Source: DASXHY01 sp036272195
GTDB lineage: Bacteria; Verrucomicrobiota; Verrucomicrobiia; Limisphaerales; DASXHY01
Assembly: GCA_036272195.1 (NCBI GenBank)
Contig: DATAZE010000043.1
Location: 124,001 to 188,000, forward strand
DNA: 64,000 bases
Direction: 5' to 3'
In this document: piece by piece, positions 1-7,486 of the stretch
Numbering within the stretch: position 1 is the stretch's first letter
Layout of the letters: each line of letters starts with the position of its first letter
Notes under the pieces: generated by a model
The model's input: the letters and a program-made list of their open reading frames with translations, nothing else
Told to the model about the DNA's origin: nothing
Databases searched by the model: none
Program-made: the position numbers and the translations under genes

Positions 1-1
1 C

Positions 2-391
2 GATCAATATACGAACGCCGCTGCCGCCTACTGCAGAGTTTTCGAATCGCCACACGCGTTGAGCTCGGCGAAAAACGAGGCTCGGTTTAAATTGGGAGCT
101 ACGATTGAAAAGCAAGCAGCGCTGAAAACCGGAGCGGACCAAACCGCATTGCTCAAGCAGGCGCTGAACCAATACGTGGACTCATTTTACGAAGGGTTGC
201 ACGATTCTGAGGCCCCATCGCCGTTCTGGACAAAAAAATCGGGCCTTCAGGCTGCGCAATTGGCTGAATCCCTGCAGGAATGGCAGTCGGCCTATGACAT
301 TTACAAGCAACTTAAAGACCTGCTGCCCGTGTTGGCTCCGGTTTGCGAAAAGAAAATAGCCAAAATCAGTCCTTTCGTCCCGCACCCGTGA
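2..391 (+). CDS. C-terminal part of a probable TPR/helical-repeat protein (5' end outside window)
   Basis: The reading frame is open from base 2, so the gene begins before the window; the TTG at 59 is internal to this open stretch and is not a convincing start. The roughly 129 visible residues are predicted helical, rich in Ala, Leu, Lys and Gln. They include two helix pairs with TPR-like spacing, ending AYDIYKQLKDLLPVLAPVCEKK. That resembles the tail of tetratricopeptide proteins that score gain or loss over time steps. No catalytic motif is visible. The stop is followed by about 180 bases with a small palindrome before the next gene. The family is an inference from composition only. Confidence 0.6.
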   Translation, partial: DQYTNAAAAYCRVFESPHALSSAKNEARFKLGATIEKQAALKTGADQTALLKQALNQYVDSFYEGLHDSEAPSPFWTKKSGLQAAQLAESLQEWQSAYDIYKQLKDLLPVLAPVCEKKIAKISPFVPHP

Positions 392-411
392 GGTGGCCGA
401 AAGCAGAGAGC

Positions 412-428
412 GCGGGTCTGCGACCCGC
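412..428. repeat. Short GC-rich palindrome in intergenic repeat-like sequence
   Basis: A perfect 7-bp inverted repeat (GCGGGTC / GACCCGC) with a 3-base loop sits in the gap between the first two genes. There is no T-run after it, so it is not a typical intrinsic terminator. It resembles the dispersed palindromic intergenic elements of verrucomicrobial genomes, but no second copy was seen in this window. Confidence 0.4.
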
Positions 429-570
429 AGCGGGCCACCAGCCAGAGAGCATAGCCATAGCCCGTGACGTTAGGGTTTTCAACAGAGCCGCGCTCCTCAA
501 ATTAAGGCACTACCGGAAATGTTGACCGTTTGACACGCGTGTGCGCTGCTGTTAAATTCCTGCAAGAAGT

Positions 571-918
571 ATGGAAGCCGTCACCACATCTGACTTGATT
601 GTTACGCTTACTCTCAGCGCGGCGGAAGAAGTTAAAAATATCCTGACGCAACCGGAGAACGCGGGCAAGACGTTGCGCATTTACGTGGAGCAGGGCGGTT
701 GTTCGGGTATGCAGTATTCGATGGTTTTTGACGAGCGGCGTCCGGACGATCTTTCGGCGGAAATGCACGGTGCCTTGGTATTGGTGGACCCGTTCAGCGC
801 AAAATATCTTCGCGGCACGGTGGTGGATTTCAGCGATGCTCTTACCGGGGGCGGATTCAAGATTTCGAACCCGAACGCGAAACAAAGTTGTGGTTGCGGC
901 AAATCCTTTGAAGCCTGA
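571..918 (+). CDS. Iron-sulfur cluster carrier, HesB/IscA/ErpA family
   Basis: A-type scaffold or carrier protein of 115 residues, the family's usual length. It carries the three invariant cysteines: C44 in GGCSGM and C107 and C109 in the C-terminal SCGCGKSF. These bind iron or an Fe-S cluster for delivery to apo-proteins in the cytoplasm. The start is the ATG at 571. Around 15 poorly conserved residues precede the conserved LSAAEEVK helix. The gene stands alone and is followed closely by a strong terminator, so it is probably monocistronic. A nadA gene, whose product needs an Fe-S cluster, lies about 1.5 kb away, but this is not an operon link. ErpA and IscA cannot be told apart from sequence alone. 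Confidence 0.93.
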   Translation: MEAVTTSDLIVTLTLSAAEEVKNILTQPENAGKTLRIYVEQGGCSGMQYSMVFDERRPDDLSAEMHGALVLVDPFSAKYLRGTVVDFSDALTGGGFKISNPNAKQSCGCGKSFEA

Positions 919-946
919 GTGGTCCTGAAACCGCAGGCTTAAGAAC

Positions 947-977
947 GCCGTTCCGTGCGATGCGGAACGGCTTTTTT
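947..977 (+). terminator. Rho-independent terminator after the Fe-S carrier gene
   Basis: A perfect 9-bp GC-rich stem (GCCGTTCCG / CGGAACGGC) with a 7-base loop is followed directly by six T residues. It lies 28 bases after the stop codon. Confidence 0.9.
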
Positions 978-1018
978 GTGATTCGATTCGGTTGGGTGGG
1001 TGGTTCGGAAAGAGTTCG

Positions 1019-1453
1019 TCATTTCCTGGCGCGGGGAGTCGGTCCGGTCTTAGCTGGCTGATCGGATAGGAGTTTTGCGATGCCGTTGCGCAGATCGGCC
1101 ACTGCAAAGGGTTTGCTGAGCACGGCGTTGACGGGGGTGTCGAGGCCGCTCAGCTTTTCCAGATAGGCGGTGACCATCAGGATCGGCAGCGATGGAGCAA
1201 TGCGCTTGATGTGGCGAGCGACTTCGCCGCCGTGCATTCCCGGCATGAAAAAATCCAGCACGACCAGGTCAAATGTTTTCTGCTCGAGCAGCGCCAGCGC
1301 TTCGATACCGTCTTTCGCCTCGGTAACGTGGTGGCGATCAATTTTCAGCAGGAGTTTGATGGATTCGCGGGCCGAGGGGTCATCTTCTACCAGCAAGATC
1401 TGTTTACCAATGGGTTCGTTCTTTTGCACTTCACGCCAATTTAAGCATTTCAA
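1019..1453 (-). CDS. Stand-alone response regulator receiver domain protein
   Basis: A single CheY-like receiver domain without an output domain. Acidic residues D24 and D25 (VEDD), the phospho-acceptor D67 (VVLDFFMPG), T95 (MVTAY) and K114 (LSKPF) form the usual active site. Such proteins act in phosphorelays or bind a partner protein when phosphorylated. No kinase gene is adjacent, so the partner is unknown. The listed start is TTG; the GTG at codon 9 is an alternative, leaving a short leader before KQILLVEDD. The C-terminus is a short basic tail ending RARK. Confidence 0.88.
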   Translation of the reverse strand: MKCLNWREVQKNEPIGKQILLVEDDPSARESIKLLLKIDRHHVTEAKDGIEALALLEQKTFDLVVLDFFMPGMHGGEVARHIKRIAPSLPILMVTAYLEKLSGLDTPVNAVLSKPFAVADLRNGIAKLLSDQPAKTGPTPRARK

Positions 1454-1528
1454 ATGCCAGCGTGAGTCTCAAGTGGTTGAATTCCAAGCAGGCGCAGCGG
1501 AAAGTTCAATGCGATTTTGCGCGTTCCC

Positions 1529-2392
1529 CTACAGGTATTTGGCCAATAGCGGACCCAATTCGCGCTTGGTTTTTGCAGGCCAGACTTTCTTGTCCGTCAT
1601 AATCGCATTACGCAAGGCGTCGTGGCAGGACCAGCCGGGCGTGGCCGGGATTTGTGGAATGGTCCGGGCAATGATGGCTTTGGCCATTTCCGCGTTCTTA
1701 CGCAAGTTTTCAATGACTATTTCGACGGTGACGTGCGCTTCATCCGTTTTCCATGAGTCGTAATCGGTGATCATCGCGATCGTTGCGTAAGCGATTTCCG
1801 CTTCGCGCGCACATTTGGCCTCGCCGAGATTGGTCATGCCGATGACGTCGTAGCCGAGCTTGTGGTTGGTTTGCGATTCGGCACGGGTGCTGAACGCGGG
1901 GCCCTCCATGTTGACGTAGGTGCCACCGTCATGGGCGCGCGCTTTGAGAGTGCGGGCGTTTTTCAAAAGCAATTGGCGAAGCTCTTCGGCAATGGGTTCC
2001 GCAAAGGCAATATGCCCGACAATGCCGCGCCCGAAAAATGTGTGCTCGAAATCCCGCTTGGTGCGATCCAGGAATTGGTCGACGAATACGAGGTCGCACG
2101 GTTTGTATTTGGCCTGGAGGGAGCCGACGGCGCTGGCGCTGATGATCCAAGCCACGCCGAGTTTTTTCATCGCCCAGATGTTGGCGCGATGATTGAGCTC
2201 GCTGGGCAGCACGCGATGGCCGCGCCCGTGCCGGGGTAGAAAAACCACGTCGCGTCCGGCGAGTTTGCCGGTGAGAAAATCGTCGGAAGGCGCGCCGAAG
2301 GGCGTTTTCACCGTGAGCCACTTTTGGTTCGTGAAACCTTCAATGTGATAAAGGCCGCTGCCGCCGATAATGCCAATTCGATAACTAGACAT
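1529..2392 (-). CDS. mtnP: S-methyl-5'-thioadenosine phosphorylase
   Basis: Phosphorolysis of methylthioadenosine to adenine and methylthioribose-1-phosphate, in methionine salvage. At 287 residues it matches MTAP-type enzymes of the trimeric PNP family. Visible signatures are the N-terminal phosphate loop GIIGGSGLY, the PRHGRGHRV strand, NMEGPAFSTRAES, GMTNLGEAKCAREAE and the base-binding TDYDSW with its two aspartates typical of adenine-specific members. It starts with ATG 40 bases after the nadA stop, so the two are probably cotranscribed; no other methionine-salvage gene is nearby. A broader 6-oxopurine PNP role is less likely because of the TDYD motif. Confidence 0.95.
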   Translation of the reverse strand: MSSYRIGIIGGSGLYHIEGFTNQKWLTVKTPFGAPSDDFLTGKLAGRDVVFLPRHGRGHRVLPSELNHRANIWAMKKLGVAWIISASAVGSLQAKYKPCDLVFVDQFLDRTKRDFEHTFFGRGIVGHIAFAEPIAEELRQLLLKNARTLKARAHDGGTYVNMEGPAFSTRAESQTNHKLGYDVIGMTNLGEAKCAREAEIAYATIAMITDYDSWKTDEAHVTVEIVIENLRKNAEMAKAIIARTIPQIPATPGWSCHDALRNAIMTDKKVWPAKTKRELGPLLAKYL

Positions 2393-2432
2393 GCGCGGTT
2401 TTATAGCGGGAGCAACTTCAGAGGGCGAGCTT

Positions 2433-3464
2433 TTAAGCGGATTTCCGGGCGGAGATTTCCAGCATGCGTTCGATGGGCAGGCGCGCGCGTTTGAGGATGT
2501 GCTCTGGTAGATCGATTTGCGGAGCGAGGTTCTTCATGCAGTCGCGCACTTTTTGAAGCGTATTCATCTTCATGTATTTGCATTCGCTGCAGCGGCAATT
2601 GTCCGTCGGCATGCGCATGACGTCAAACGTTGGCGCGCAGATGAATTCTTTGCCGGGGCATTCTTTTTGCATCCGATGGATGATTCCGGATTCGGTCACG
2701 ATAACGAACTGCTTCGCCGGATCCGTTTTACAATAGGTGATCATCTTTTCGGTCGAAGCCACGACGTCCGCCAAATCGCGGACTTCTCGCAGGCTTTCCG
2801 GATGCACGACAATTTTCGCAGCCGGAAACTGTTTGCGCAGGCGCAGGAGGCCATCGCGGCGGAATTCGACATGCGCATAGCAATTGCCCTTCCAAAGCGT
2901 CATCGGCCGGCCGGTTTGTTCCATCACCCAGGCGCCAAGGTTTTCATCCGGCACGAACAACAGGTCTTTGTCCTTGGGAGCGGCGTTGACGATTTTGACG
3001 GCGTTGCCGCTGGTCACGATGATATCGCAGAGTACCTTCACTTCGGCGCTGCAATTGATATAAGCGATGGTCCAGAAATTAGGATTGTTTTTTTGAAGTG
3101 CCTCGAGCTTCTCTGCCGGGCAGCTTTCTTCCAACGAACAGCCCGCGTTTTTATCCGGCAGCACCACGATTTTGTTGGGGTTTAGGATCTTAGCGGTTTC
3201 GGCCATGAAATGGACGCCGCAAAAGACGATGACGTCCGCGTTGGTTTTGGCCGCCTCTTGCGAAAGCCCGAGTGAATCACCGACGAAATCGGCGACGTCC
3301 TGTATTTCCGGCACCTGGTAATTGTGCGCCAGAATGACGGCATTTAGTTCACGTTTGAGCGCGGAAATTTCGCGCGCGAGCGGTTCGGCCTGGGCGGGGG
3401 CCATGCCTTTGCGCATGCGCAAGCGATCGATGGGCAGCGGCTGAACTTCGGGCGCTTCAATCAT
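2433..3464 (-). CDS. nadA: Quinolinate synthase A
   Basis: Condenses iminoaspartate with dihydroxyacetone phosphate to quinolinate in NAD synthesis, using an oxygen-sensitive [4Fe-4S] cluster. The length of 343 residues is normal. Three cysteines fit the cluster ligands: C109 (NAGCSLEESC), C195 (KGNCYAHVEF) and one of the C-terminal group C290, C292 or C295 (DNCRCSECKYM). The HNYQ near residue 48 and VHPES near 221 are family signatures. ATG start. nadB and nadC are not in the window. It is the first gene of a two-gene unit with mtnP. Confidence 0.97.
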   Translation of the reverse strand: MIEAPEVQPLPIDRLRMRKGMAPAQAEPLAREISALKRELNAVILAHNYQVPEIQDVADFVGDSLGLSQEAAKTNADVIVFCGVHFMAETAKILNPNKIVVLPDKNAGCSLEESCPAEKLEALQKNNPNFWTIAYINCSAEVKVLCDIIVTSGNAVKIVNAAPKDKDLLFVPDENLGAWVMEQTGRPMTLWKGNCYAHVEFRRDGLLRLRKQFPAAKIVVHPESLREVRDLADVVASTEKMITYCKTDPAKQFVIVTESGIIHRMQKECPGKEFICAPTFDVMRMPTDNCRCSECKYMKMNTLQKVRDCMKNLAPQIDLPEHILKRARLPIERMLEISARKSA

Positions 3465-3543
3465 GAGAAAAGAGTACTGTCGAACGAGGTAGGCGTCAAT
3501 TGGAGGTCGTGTTTCCGAAACGGGAAATCAAATGTCTGCACTG

Positions 3544-4140
3544 TTATTTCCTGTGGCGCGCCATGAAGCAGTGGTCCTGGCCGGTCAAATCCGTCCGGCG
3601 CTGTTTGGCGAGCATGCTCCCGTAAACGCGGGCGTCGCGGATCATCATTTCGAGGCGTTTCTCGAATGGGCCACTGGCGATTTGTCCGTCTTTCATATCC
3701 GTGTTTTCAGCAAAGGAAATCCCGTAAGGCAACGTCCAGGCATAGCATTGGCGCGCCACGGTGCGAAGCTGGTCCGTGGCGGTGAGACCCTTTTCGTGGG
3801 AGGCAACCACGGTGACAAAAAGTTTTCCGGCGAATTCATGCCAGAAATGGTCGAGAAAGTTTTTCAACGTGCTGCTGATGCTCCCATGATAATCCGGCGT
3901 GCCGAGAATGTGCACGTCGGCTTTGTCGACCCGTTTTTGCAGCGCGTGGAATTCCGACGAGTTGTAAGAAGTGTCGGGATTATAAAGCGGTAGCGGGTCG
4001 ACCTGGAGATCGAGCACGTCCACGCTGCAGCCCTCCGCGCGGAGTTTATCGGCGATATGGTTGATGACGATGCGCGTCACGGACTTGCGATGCAAGCTGC
4101 CGGCGACAGCGAGAACGTTCAATGGCTGCGATTCAGACAT
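3544..4140 (-). CDS. NADPH-dependent FMN reductase family protein
   Basis: Flavodoxin-like oxidoreductase of about 198 residues. The phosphate-binding loop AVAGSLHRKSVTR lies at the N-terminus. The flavin-contacting segment GTPDYHGSISSTLKNFLDHF corresponds to the TPEYN..P..LKN signature of this family. I chose the ATG at 4140 because the upstream extension to 4230 is not flavodoxin-like. Members reduce quinones, azo dyes, chromate or free flavin. An ArsH role was considered because an ars operon lies 1 kb away, but the two genes are separated by a secreted-protein gene and the sequence is the general family type. Confidence 0.88.
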   Translation of the reverse strand: MSESQPLNVLAVAGSLHRKSVTRIVINHIADKLRAEGCSVDVLDLQVDPLPLYNPDTSYNSSEFHALQKRVDKADVHILGTPDYHGSISSTLKNFLDHFWHEFAGKLFVTVVASHEKGLTATDQLRTVARQCYAWTLPYGISFAENTDMKDGQIASGPFEKRLEMMIRDARVYGSMLAKQRRTDLTGQDHCFMARHRK

Positions 4141-4388
4141 GGGTTGAAAATAGTGCACCCGCAGGAAAAGTCGAACCGGGAACGGACAGAATTGACTCAG
4201 GGATAGACAGGCTGTGTGTTTCCTGTGCACACCGCATTGTTTGCAGACACTCGCCTCGGGTCGTTAAAGATAAAGAATTGGATTAGGAAGAGGGCGCTGG
4301 CGGAGAGCGTGTGAAGCCGTGCTGGCATGACAATTGCAAATGCATCCCGGTGGGTAGACCAATTCATAAAATAACCGGAAAAGGATTA

Positions 4389-5042
4389 ATGACCATGAAA
4401 ACATTCAAACTGGCAGTTATGGCAGCTATGGCGTTCGGGTGTATCGCACAAGTTAACGCGCAGACGACGAACCTCGTGCAGAACCTCAGCATCCAGCTCT
4501 ATGGATATGCGCAAGGGGGAACGTCCAAATTCCAGGGCACTGTGGAAACGAACATAAATTTCGTTCGGGTGGATACGCGCCAAATTATTCAAGCGCTGGC
4601 CACTGCCACGCTGAATTCATTCTCGTCCACCAGCAAACTGGTGGTCGTAACTCCTTTGGGAGGTGGAAGTTCTTCCGTCCAGGTCCGCGATGGGAACAGA
4701 CAGCCGGTGGACGTCACGGAGCTTTTCGTTCTGGAAACGTCGAGCGGTTCGGTTGACGGTTCGATAGTGAACACCAGAACCGGTCGTGGTTCGAGTCTCA
4801 GCTACGAAATCGCGCGGTTTGCCTTGCAGGATGCGGTAGGGGCCTCGCTCAATCTTCATTTTGATGTGAGCGGAATCGCGACGACGAGCTCAAACATAGC
4901 GCCGTCCACTCCGCAGATTCCGACCATCGATGCGAACGTTTCAGGCTCGGGCGATCGCAACGGCAACCTTCTGATTCTTCAGGGGTCGGTTGAGATTTTT
5001 GGACGCACGTTGGAGGTGGATAGCTTCACTGGGGTGAGCTGA
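4389..5042 (+). CDS. Secreted protein of unknown function
   Basis: About 217 residues with a clear Sec signal peptide: basic start MTMKTFK, hydrophobic core LAVMAAMAFGCIA and probable cleavage after VNA. The mature part is Thr/Ser/Gly-rich and looks beta-stranded, without cysteine motifs. An AAGGA ribosome site ends 3 bases before the ATG at 4389 and 9 before the ATG at 4395, so the second ATG may be the true start. No family was recognised. It stands alone between divergent and convergent neighbours and is followed by its own terminator. Confidence 0.72.
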   Translation: MTMKTFKLAVMAAMAFGCIAQVNAQTTNLVQNLSIQLYGYAQGGTSKFQGTVETNINFVRVDTRQIIQALATATLNSFSSTSKLVVVTPLGGGSSSVQVRDGNRQPVDVTELFVLETSSGSVDGSIVNTRTGRGSSLSYEIARFALQDAVGASLNLHFDVSGIATTSSNIAPSTPQIPTIDANVSGSGDRNGNLLILQGSVEIFGRTLEVDSFTGVS

Positions 5043-5069
5043 TTCTATTCGGTTTAGCCGGATCGATTC

Positions 5070-5105
5070 AACGGCGCGAGTTTCAACTCGCGCCGTTCCT
5101 TTTTA
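5070..5105 (+). terminator. Rho-independent terminator between convergent genes
   Basis: An 11-bp perfect stem (AACGGCGCGAG / CTCGCGCCGTT) with a 6-base loop is followed by CCTTTTT. It ends the secreted-protein gene and touches the stop of the convergent arsC gene, so the stem may serve both directions, though the minus side has only a short T-run. Confidence 0.85.
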
Positions 5106-5549
5106 TGAAACCACCGCTGCGGCGCAGGCTTCGGCGCACCAGTTTTTTACTCGTTTTTTGATGGCATCGCGAATGATTCGGGTTTGGGCCAGTTTGTCTT
5201 CGCGGTTTCCGACAGCGGCTGACGGATCCGGGAAACCCCAGTGCAGCCGCGTGGTCGTTCCGGGAAAAATCGGGCAGCGTTCGGCGCTGGCTTCATCGCA
5301 GACGGTGATGACGTAAATGAAGTTTTCAGCGGATTTCACGTAATCGATTACAGCCTTCGTTTTGTTCGCTGAAATATCAATGCCGATTTCACTCATGGCT
5401 TCCACGACAATGGGATTTAGCGTGCCGGGTTCCAATCCGGCGCTGTGCGCTTCAAATTCGTGCCCGCAGATTTGATTCAGAAATGCCTCTGCCATCTGGC
5501 TGCGGGCGCTGTTGTGGATGCAAACGAATAGAATTTTTTTCTTTTTCAT
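5103..5549 (-). CDS. arsC: Arsenate reductase, low-molecular-weight phosphatase type
   Basis: Reduces arsenate to arsenite in the cytoplasm. The 148-residue protein begins KKKILFVCIHNSARSQM with the catalytic C10 and the CX5R phosphate loop closing at R16. The WGFPDPS segment supplies the general acid Asp, and C84 and C92 are placed like the redox cysteines of thioredoxin-coupled ArsC. Their spacing is seven residues rather than the six recalled for the S. aureus plasmid enzyme. The ATG overlaps the aquaporin stop as ATGA, which indicates translational coupling. It is the last gene of arsR-aquaporin-arsC. Confidence 0.93.
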   Translation of the reverse strand: MKKKKILFVCIHNSARSQMAEAFLNQICGHEFEAHSAGLEPGTLNPIVVEAMSEIGIDISANKTKAVIDYVKSAENFIYVITVCDEASAERCPIFPGTTTRLHWGFPDPSAAVGNREDKLAQTRIIRDAIKKRVKNWCAEACAAAVVS

Positions 5550-6217
5550 GAGATAGACTGAAATTTTTCGCAGCAGCCGCGTTCGCGCACGCAGCGACAG
5601 GCAAACATCGCCACGCACGCGCCCAGTACCGGCGCGACTAGATAGATCCACAGGTGTTCGAAGTGTCCGGACATCAATGCCGGCGCAAACGAGCGCGCGG
5701 GGTTCATCGAAGCGCCAGAAATTGGCCCGGCGAACAGAGCTTCCAGCCCGATGATTGAGCCGACGGCGATTCCCGCGGTGATGCCTTTTTCTTTGGATCC
5801 GGTCGAGACGTTGAGGATGGTGAGCATTAAAAAGAAAGTCAGCACGGTTTCCAAAATGAAGGATTGCAGATCGGAACCGGCTGGCAGCGTCGTGCCCAGC
5901 GATTTGTTTTCGGGAAAAAGAATTCGCAGCAGGCCGCTGGCGAGGAATGCCCCGACAAGTTGGGCGGCGATATAAGGGAGCACGTCCCGGCGGGGCATTC
6001 GGCGCGCAGCCCAAAAGCCAACGGTGACGGCTGGGTTCAAATGCGCGCCGGAAATGTCGCCGAATGTGTAAATCATGGCGAGGACGACGAGCCCGAAGGT
6101 GAGTGCCACGCCAACATGCGTAACGCCTCCGCCCGTGGCATTATTGACGACTAGGGCGCCAGTGCCCGCAAAGACCAGGGCGAATGTTCCCAGACTTTCA
6201 GCCAGGATTTTTTTCAT
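5546..6217 (-). CDS. MIP-family aquaporin, probable arsenite channel
   Basis: A 223-residue channel of the major intrinsic protein family with six hydrophobic helices and the two NPA half-helix motifs HLNPAVTVG and SMNPARSFAP. Its place between arsR and arsC matches the S. meliloti arsR-aqpS-arsC arrangement, where the channel lets arsenite made by ArsC run out down its gradient instead of an ArsB or Acr3 pump. No such pump is in the window. The ATG at 6217 was chosen because it gives MKKILAESLGTF directly before helix 1. The C-terminus carries a cysteine-rich tail (CRCVRERGCC). The arsenite role is inferred from context. Confidence 0.9.
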   Translation of the reverse strand: MKKILAESLGTFALVFAGTGALVVNNATGGGVTHVGVALTFGLVVLAMIYTFGDISGAHLNPAVTVGFWAARRMPRRDVLPYIAAQLVGAFLASGLLRILFPENKSLGTTLPAGSDLQSFILETVLTFFLMLTILNVSTGSKEKGITAGIAVGSIIGLEALFAGPISGASMNPARSFAPALMSGHFEHLWIYLVAPVLGACVAMFACRCVRERGCCEKFQSIS

Positions 6218-6234
6218 TTGTCGAGATGTGCAAT

Positions 6235-6597
6235 TCAACACCGTTGTTGGCGGCAAATTTGCGCGAGGTCGGTGGCCCGGATTTTTATAAGTTTTTTGGC
6301 GTCGGCCATTGCTTCATCGGTGCCGGCAACAGACTTGCGAACCCATTCCAGGGCCTCGCGGGCTGGTCGTGCAGCCGTTTTGCCAGACAGCCGGTAATAA
6401 ACCCAGCGCTCGGTTTTCCGTGATAAGACCAGTCCCGCACCGTGCAACACGGAGAGATGCCTGGAGATTGTGGAGGGCGCAAAACCGAACAATTCGGTGA
6501 TTTGGCAAACGCACAATTCTCCCTCGTTTAACGCGAGCAGGATCCGAACCCGGTTGGAATCGGCAAGCGCCTTGGTGATTACCATGAATTCGTGCAT
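6235..6597 (-). CDS. arsR: ArsR/SmtB-family arsenic-responsive repressor
   Basis: A 120-residue winged-helix repressor. The metalloid-binding ELCVCQ motif (C29, C31) lies at the start of the DNA-binding helices, followed by APSTISRHLSVLHGAGLV as recognition helix-turn-helix and a beta wing (KTERWVYYRL). It should bind the 20-bp palindrome 9 bases upstream of its own start and release on arsenite. It is the first gene of the ars operon, 17 bases before the aquaporin ATG. M5 is an alternative start. The predicted -10 box lies only 4 bases from the first ATG, so the transcript may be leaderless. Confidence 0.93.
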   Translation of the reverse strand: MHEFMVITKALADSNRVRILLALNEGELCVCQITELFGFAPSTISRHLSVLHGAGLVLSRKTERWVYYRLSGKTAARPAREALEWVRKSVAGTDEAMADAKKLIKIRATDLAQICRQQRC

Positions 6598-6601
6598 TGT
6601 G

Positions 6602-6607
6602 ATTATA
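6602..6607 (-). promoter_or_regulatory. -10 box of the ars promoter
   Basis: On the minus strand the sequence reads TATAAT, an exact consensus -10 element, 4 bases before the arsR ATG. Transcription would be expected to begin in or next to the start codon. No good -35 hexamer is seen. Confidence 0.6.
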
Positions 6608-6626
6608 TTTCGTCAAATGACGAAAT
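6607..6626. promoter_or_regulatory. Probable ArsR operator palindrome
   Basis: A perfect 9-bp inverted repeat (ATTTCGTCA / TGACGAAAT) with a 2-base spacer directly abuts the -10 box of arsR. Its position between the -35 and -10 regions is right for a dimeric ArsR-type repressor blocking RNA polymerase. Confidence 0.75.
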
Positions 6627-6805
6627 GAGTTTGATTCGTGTGGCGCCTGGTTGCAAGGAAATTGAGAGAAGTTGAGAAATTGTGGATGGAAATTCGCTGG
6701 TTGGTCCGGTGGAAGATTTGTGCGGGTCCGATTCTTAACGGATTTTAATCCATCATTCGCCTCTTTTTAATCAACGTATGGTCTATATTTGTGTCGAATC
6801 GTCAT

Positions 6806-7486
6806 ATGCGAATCCTTTTAGTCGAAGACGAAAAGAAGCTGGCCGACATGGTTGCGCGCGGACTCAAGGCCGAGCGTTATGCCGTGGACGTGGCGCATGA
6901 TGGCGAGACCGGCTGGCAAATGGCCGGCACTTACGAATATGATTTGGCGGTTCTCGACTTGATGCTGCCCGGCTTGAGCGGCACGGAAATTCTGCGCCGG
7001 ATCCGGCGGAAAAATTCGACTGTTCCGATTTTAATCCTTACCGCGCGGGATGCCACCGATGAAAAAGTTGAGAATTTTGAGGCTGGCGCGGACGATTATC
7101 TTACCAAGCCCTTTGCATTCGCGGAATTGCTCGTCCGCGTCAAGGCGTTGCTGCGTCGAGGTCCGGTAAATCGCTCCAGCGTCCTGCGTGTGGGCGATCT
7201 CGAGGTGGACCGGCTTTCCAAACAAGTCCGGCGCGCCGGCAAGCGTATCGAGCTCACGGCCAAAGAATATTCGTTGCTCGAATATTTTGCCACCAATCCG
7301 GGGCGTGTTTTTTCCCGGACAATGATCATCGAGCATGTGTGGGACCAGAGCTTCGAGGGACTGACGAACATCGTCGATGTCTACGTCCGTCATTTGCGCG
7401 AGAAAGTGGACGACGCCTTTCCCACGAAACTGATTCGTACCGTGCGGGGCATGGGATATAGCCTGAGTGACGAGGTTGAAACGTGA
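6806..7486 (+). CDS. OmpR/PhoB-family response regulator (CusR/CopR-like)
   Basis: A receiver domain with D8, phospho-acceptor D51 (AVLDLMLPG) and K101 (LTKPF), followed by a C-terminal winged helix (ELTAKEYSLLEYFATNPGRV, then VDVYVRHLREKVD and the GMGY wing). About 226 residues. The ATG at 6806 gives MRILLVEDE at the very start; a GTG five codons upstream is also possible. The stop overlaps the kinase start, and an RND pump set follows, so the pair most likely controls that pump. The closest named relatives by pattern are heavy-metal regulators such as CusR, CopR or SilR; the inducer is not known. Confidence 0.93.
   Translation: MRILLVEDEKKLADMVARGLKAERYAVDVAHDGETGWQMAGTYEYDLAVLDLMLPGLSGTEILRRIRRKNSTVPILILTARDATDEKVENFEAGADDYLTKPFAFAELLVRVKALLRRGPVNRSSVLRVGDLEVDRLSKQVRRAGKRIELTAKEYSLLEYFATNPGRVFSRTMIIEHVWDQSFEGLTNIVDVYVRHLREKVDDAFPTKLIRTVRGMGYSLSDEVET

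Noticed and set aside
412..428. Palindrome as a terminator for the first gene
   Set aside because: No T-run follows and the loop is only three bases.
502..1107. Long minus-strand frame across the Fe-S carrier gene
   Set aside because: It is antisense to a clear family member and has Arg/His-rich composition typical of a shadow frame.
3544..4140. ArsH identity for the FMN reductase near the ars operon
   Set aside because: A secreted-protein gene separates it from the operon and the sequence has only general family features.
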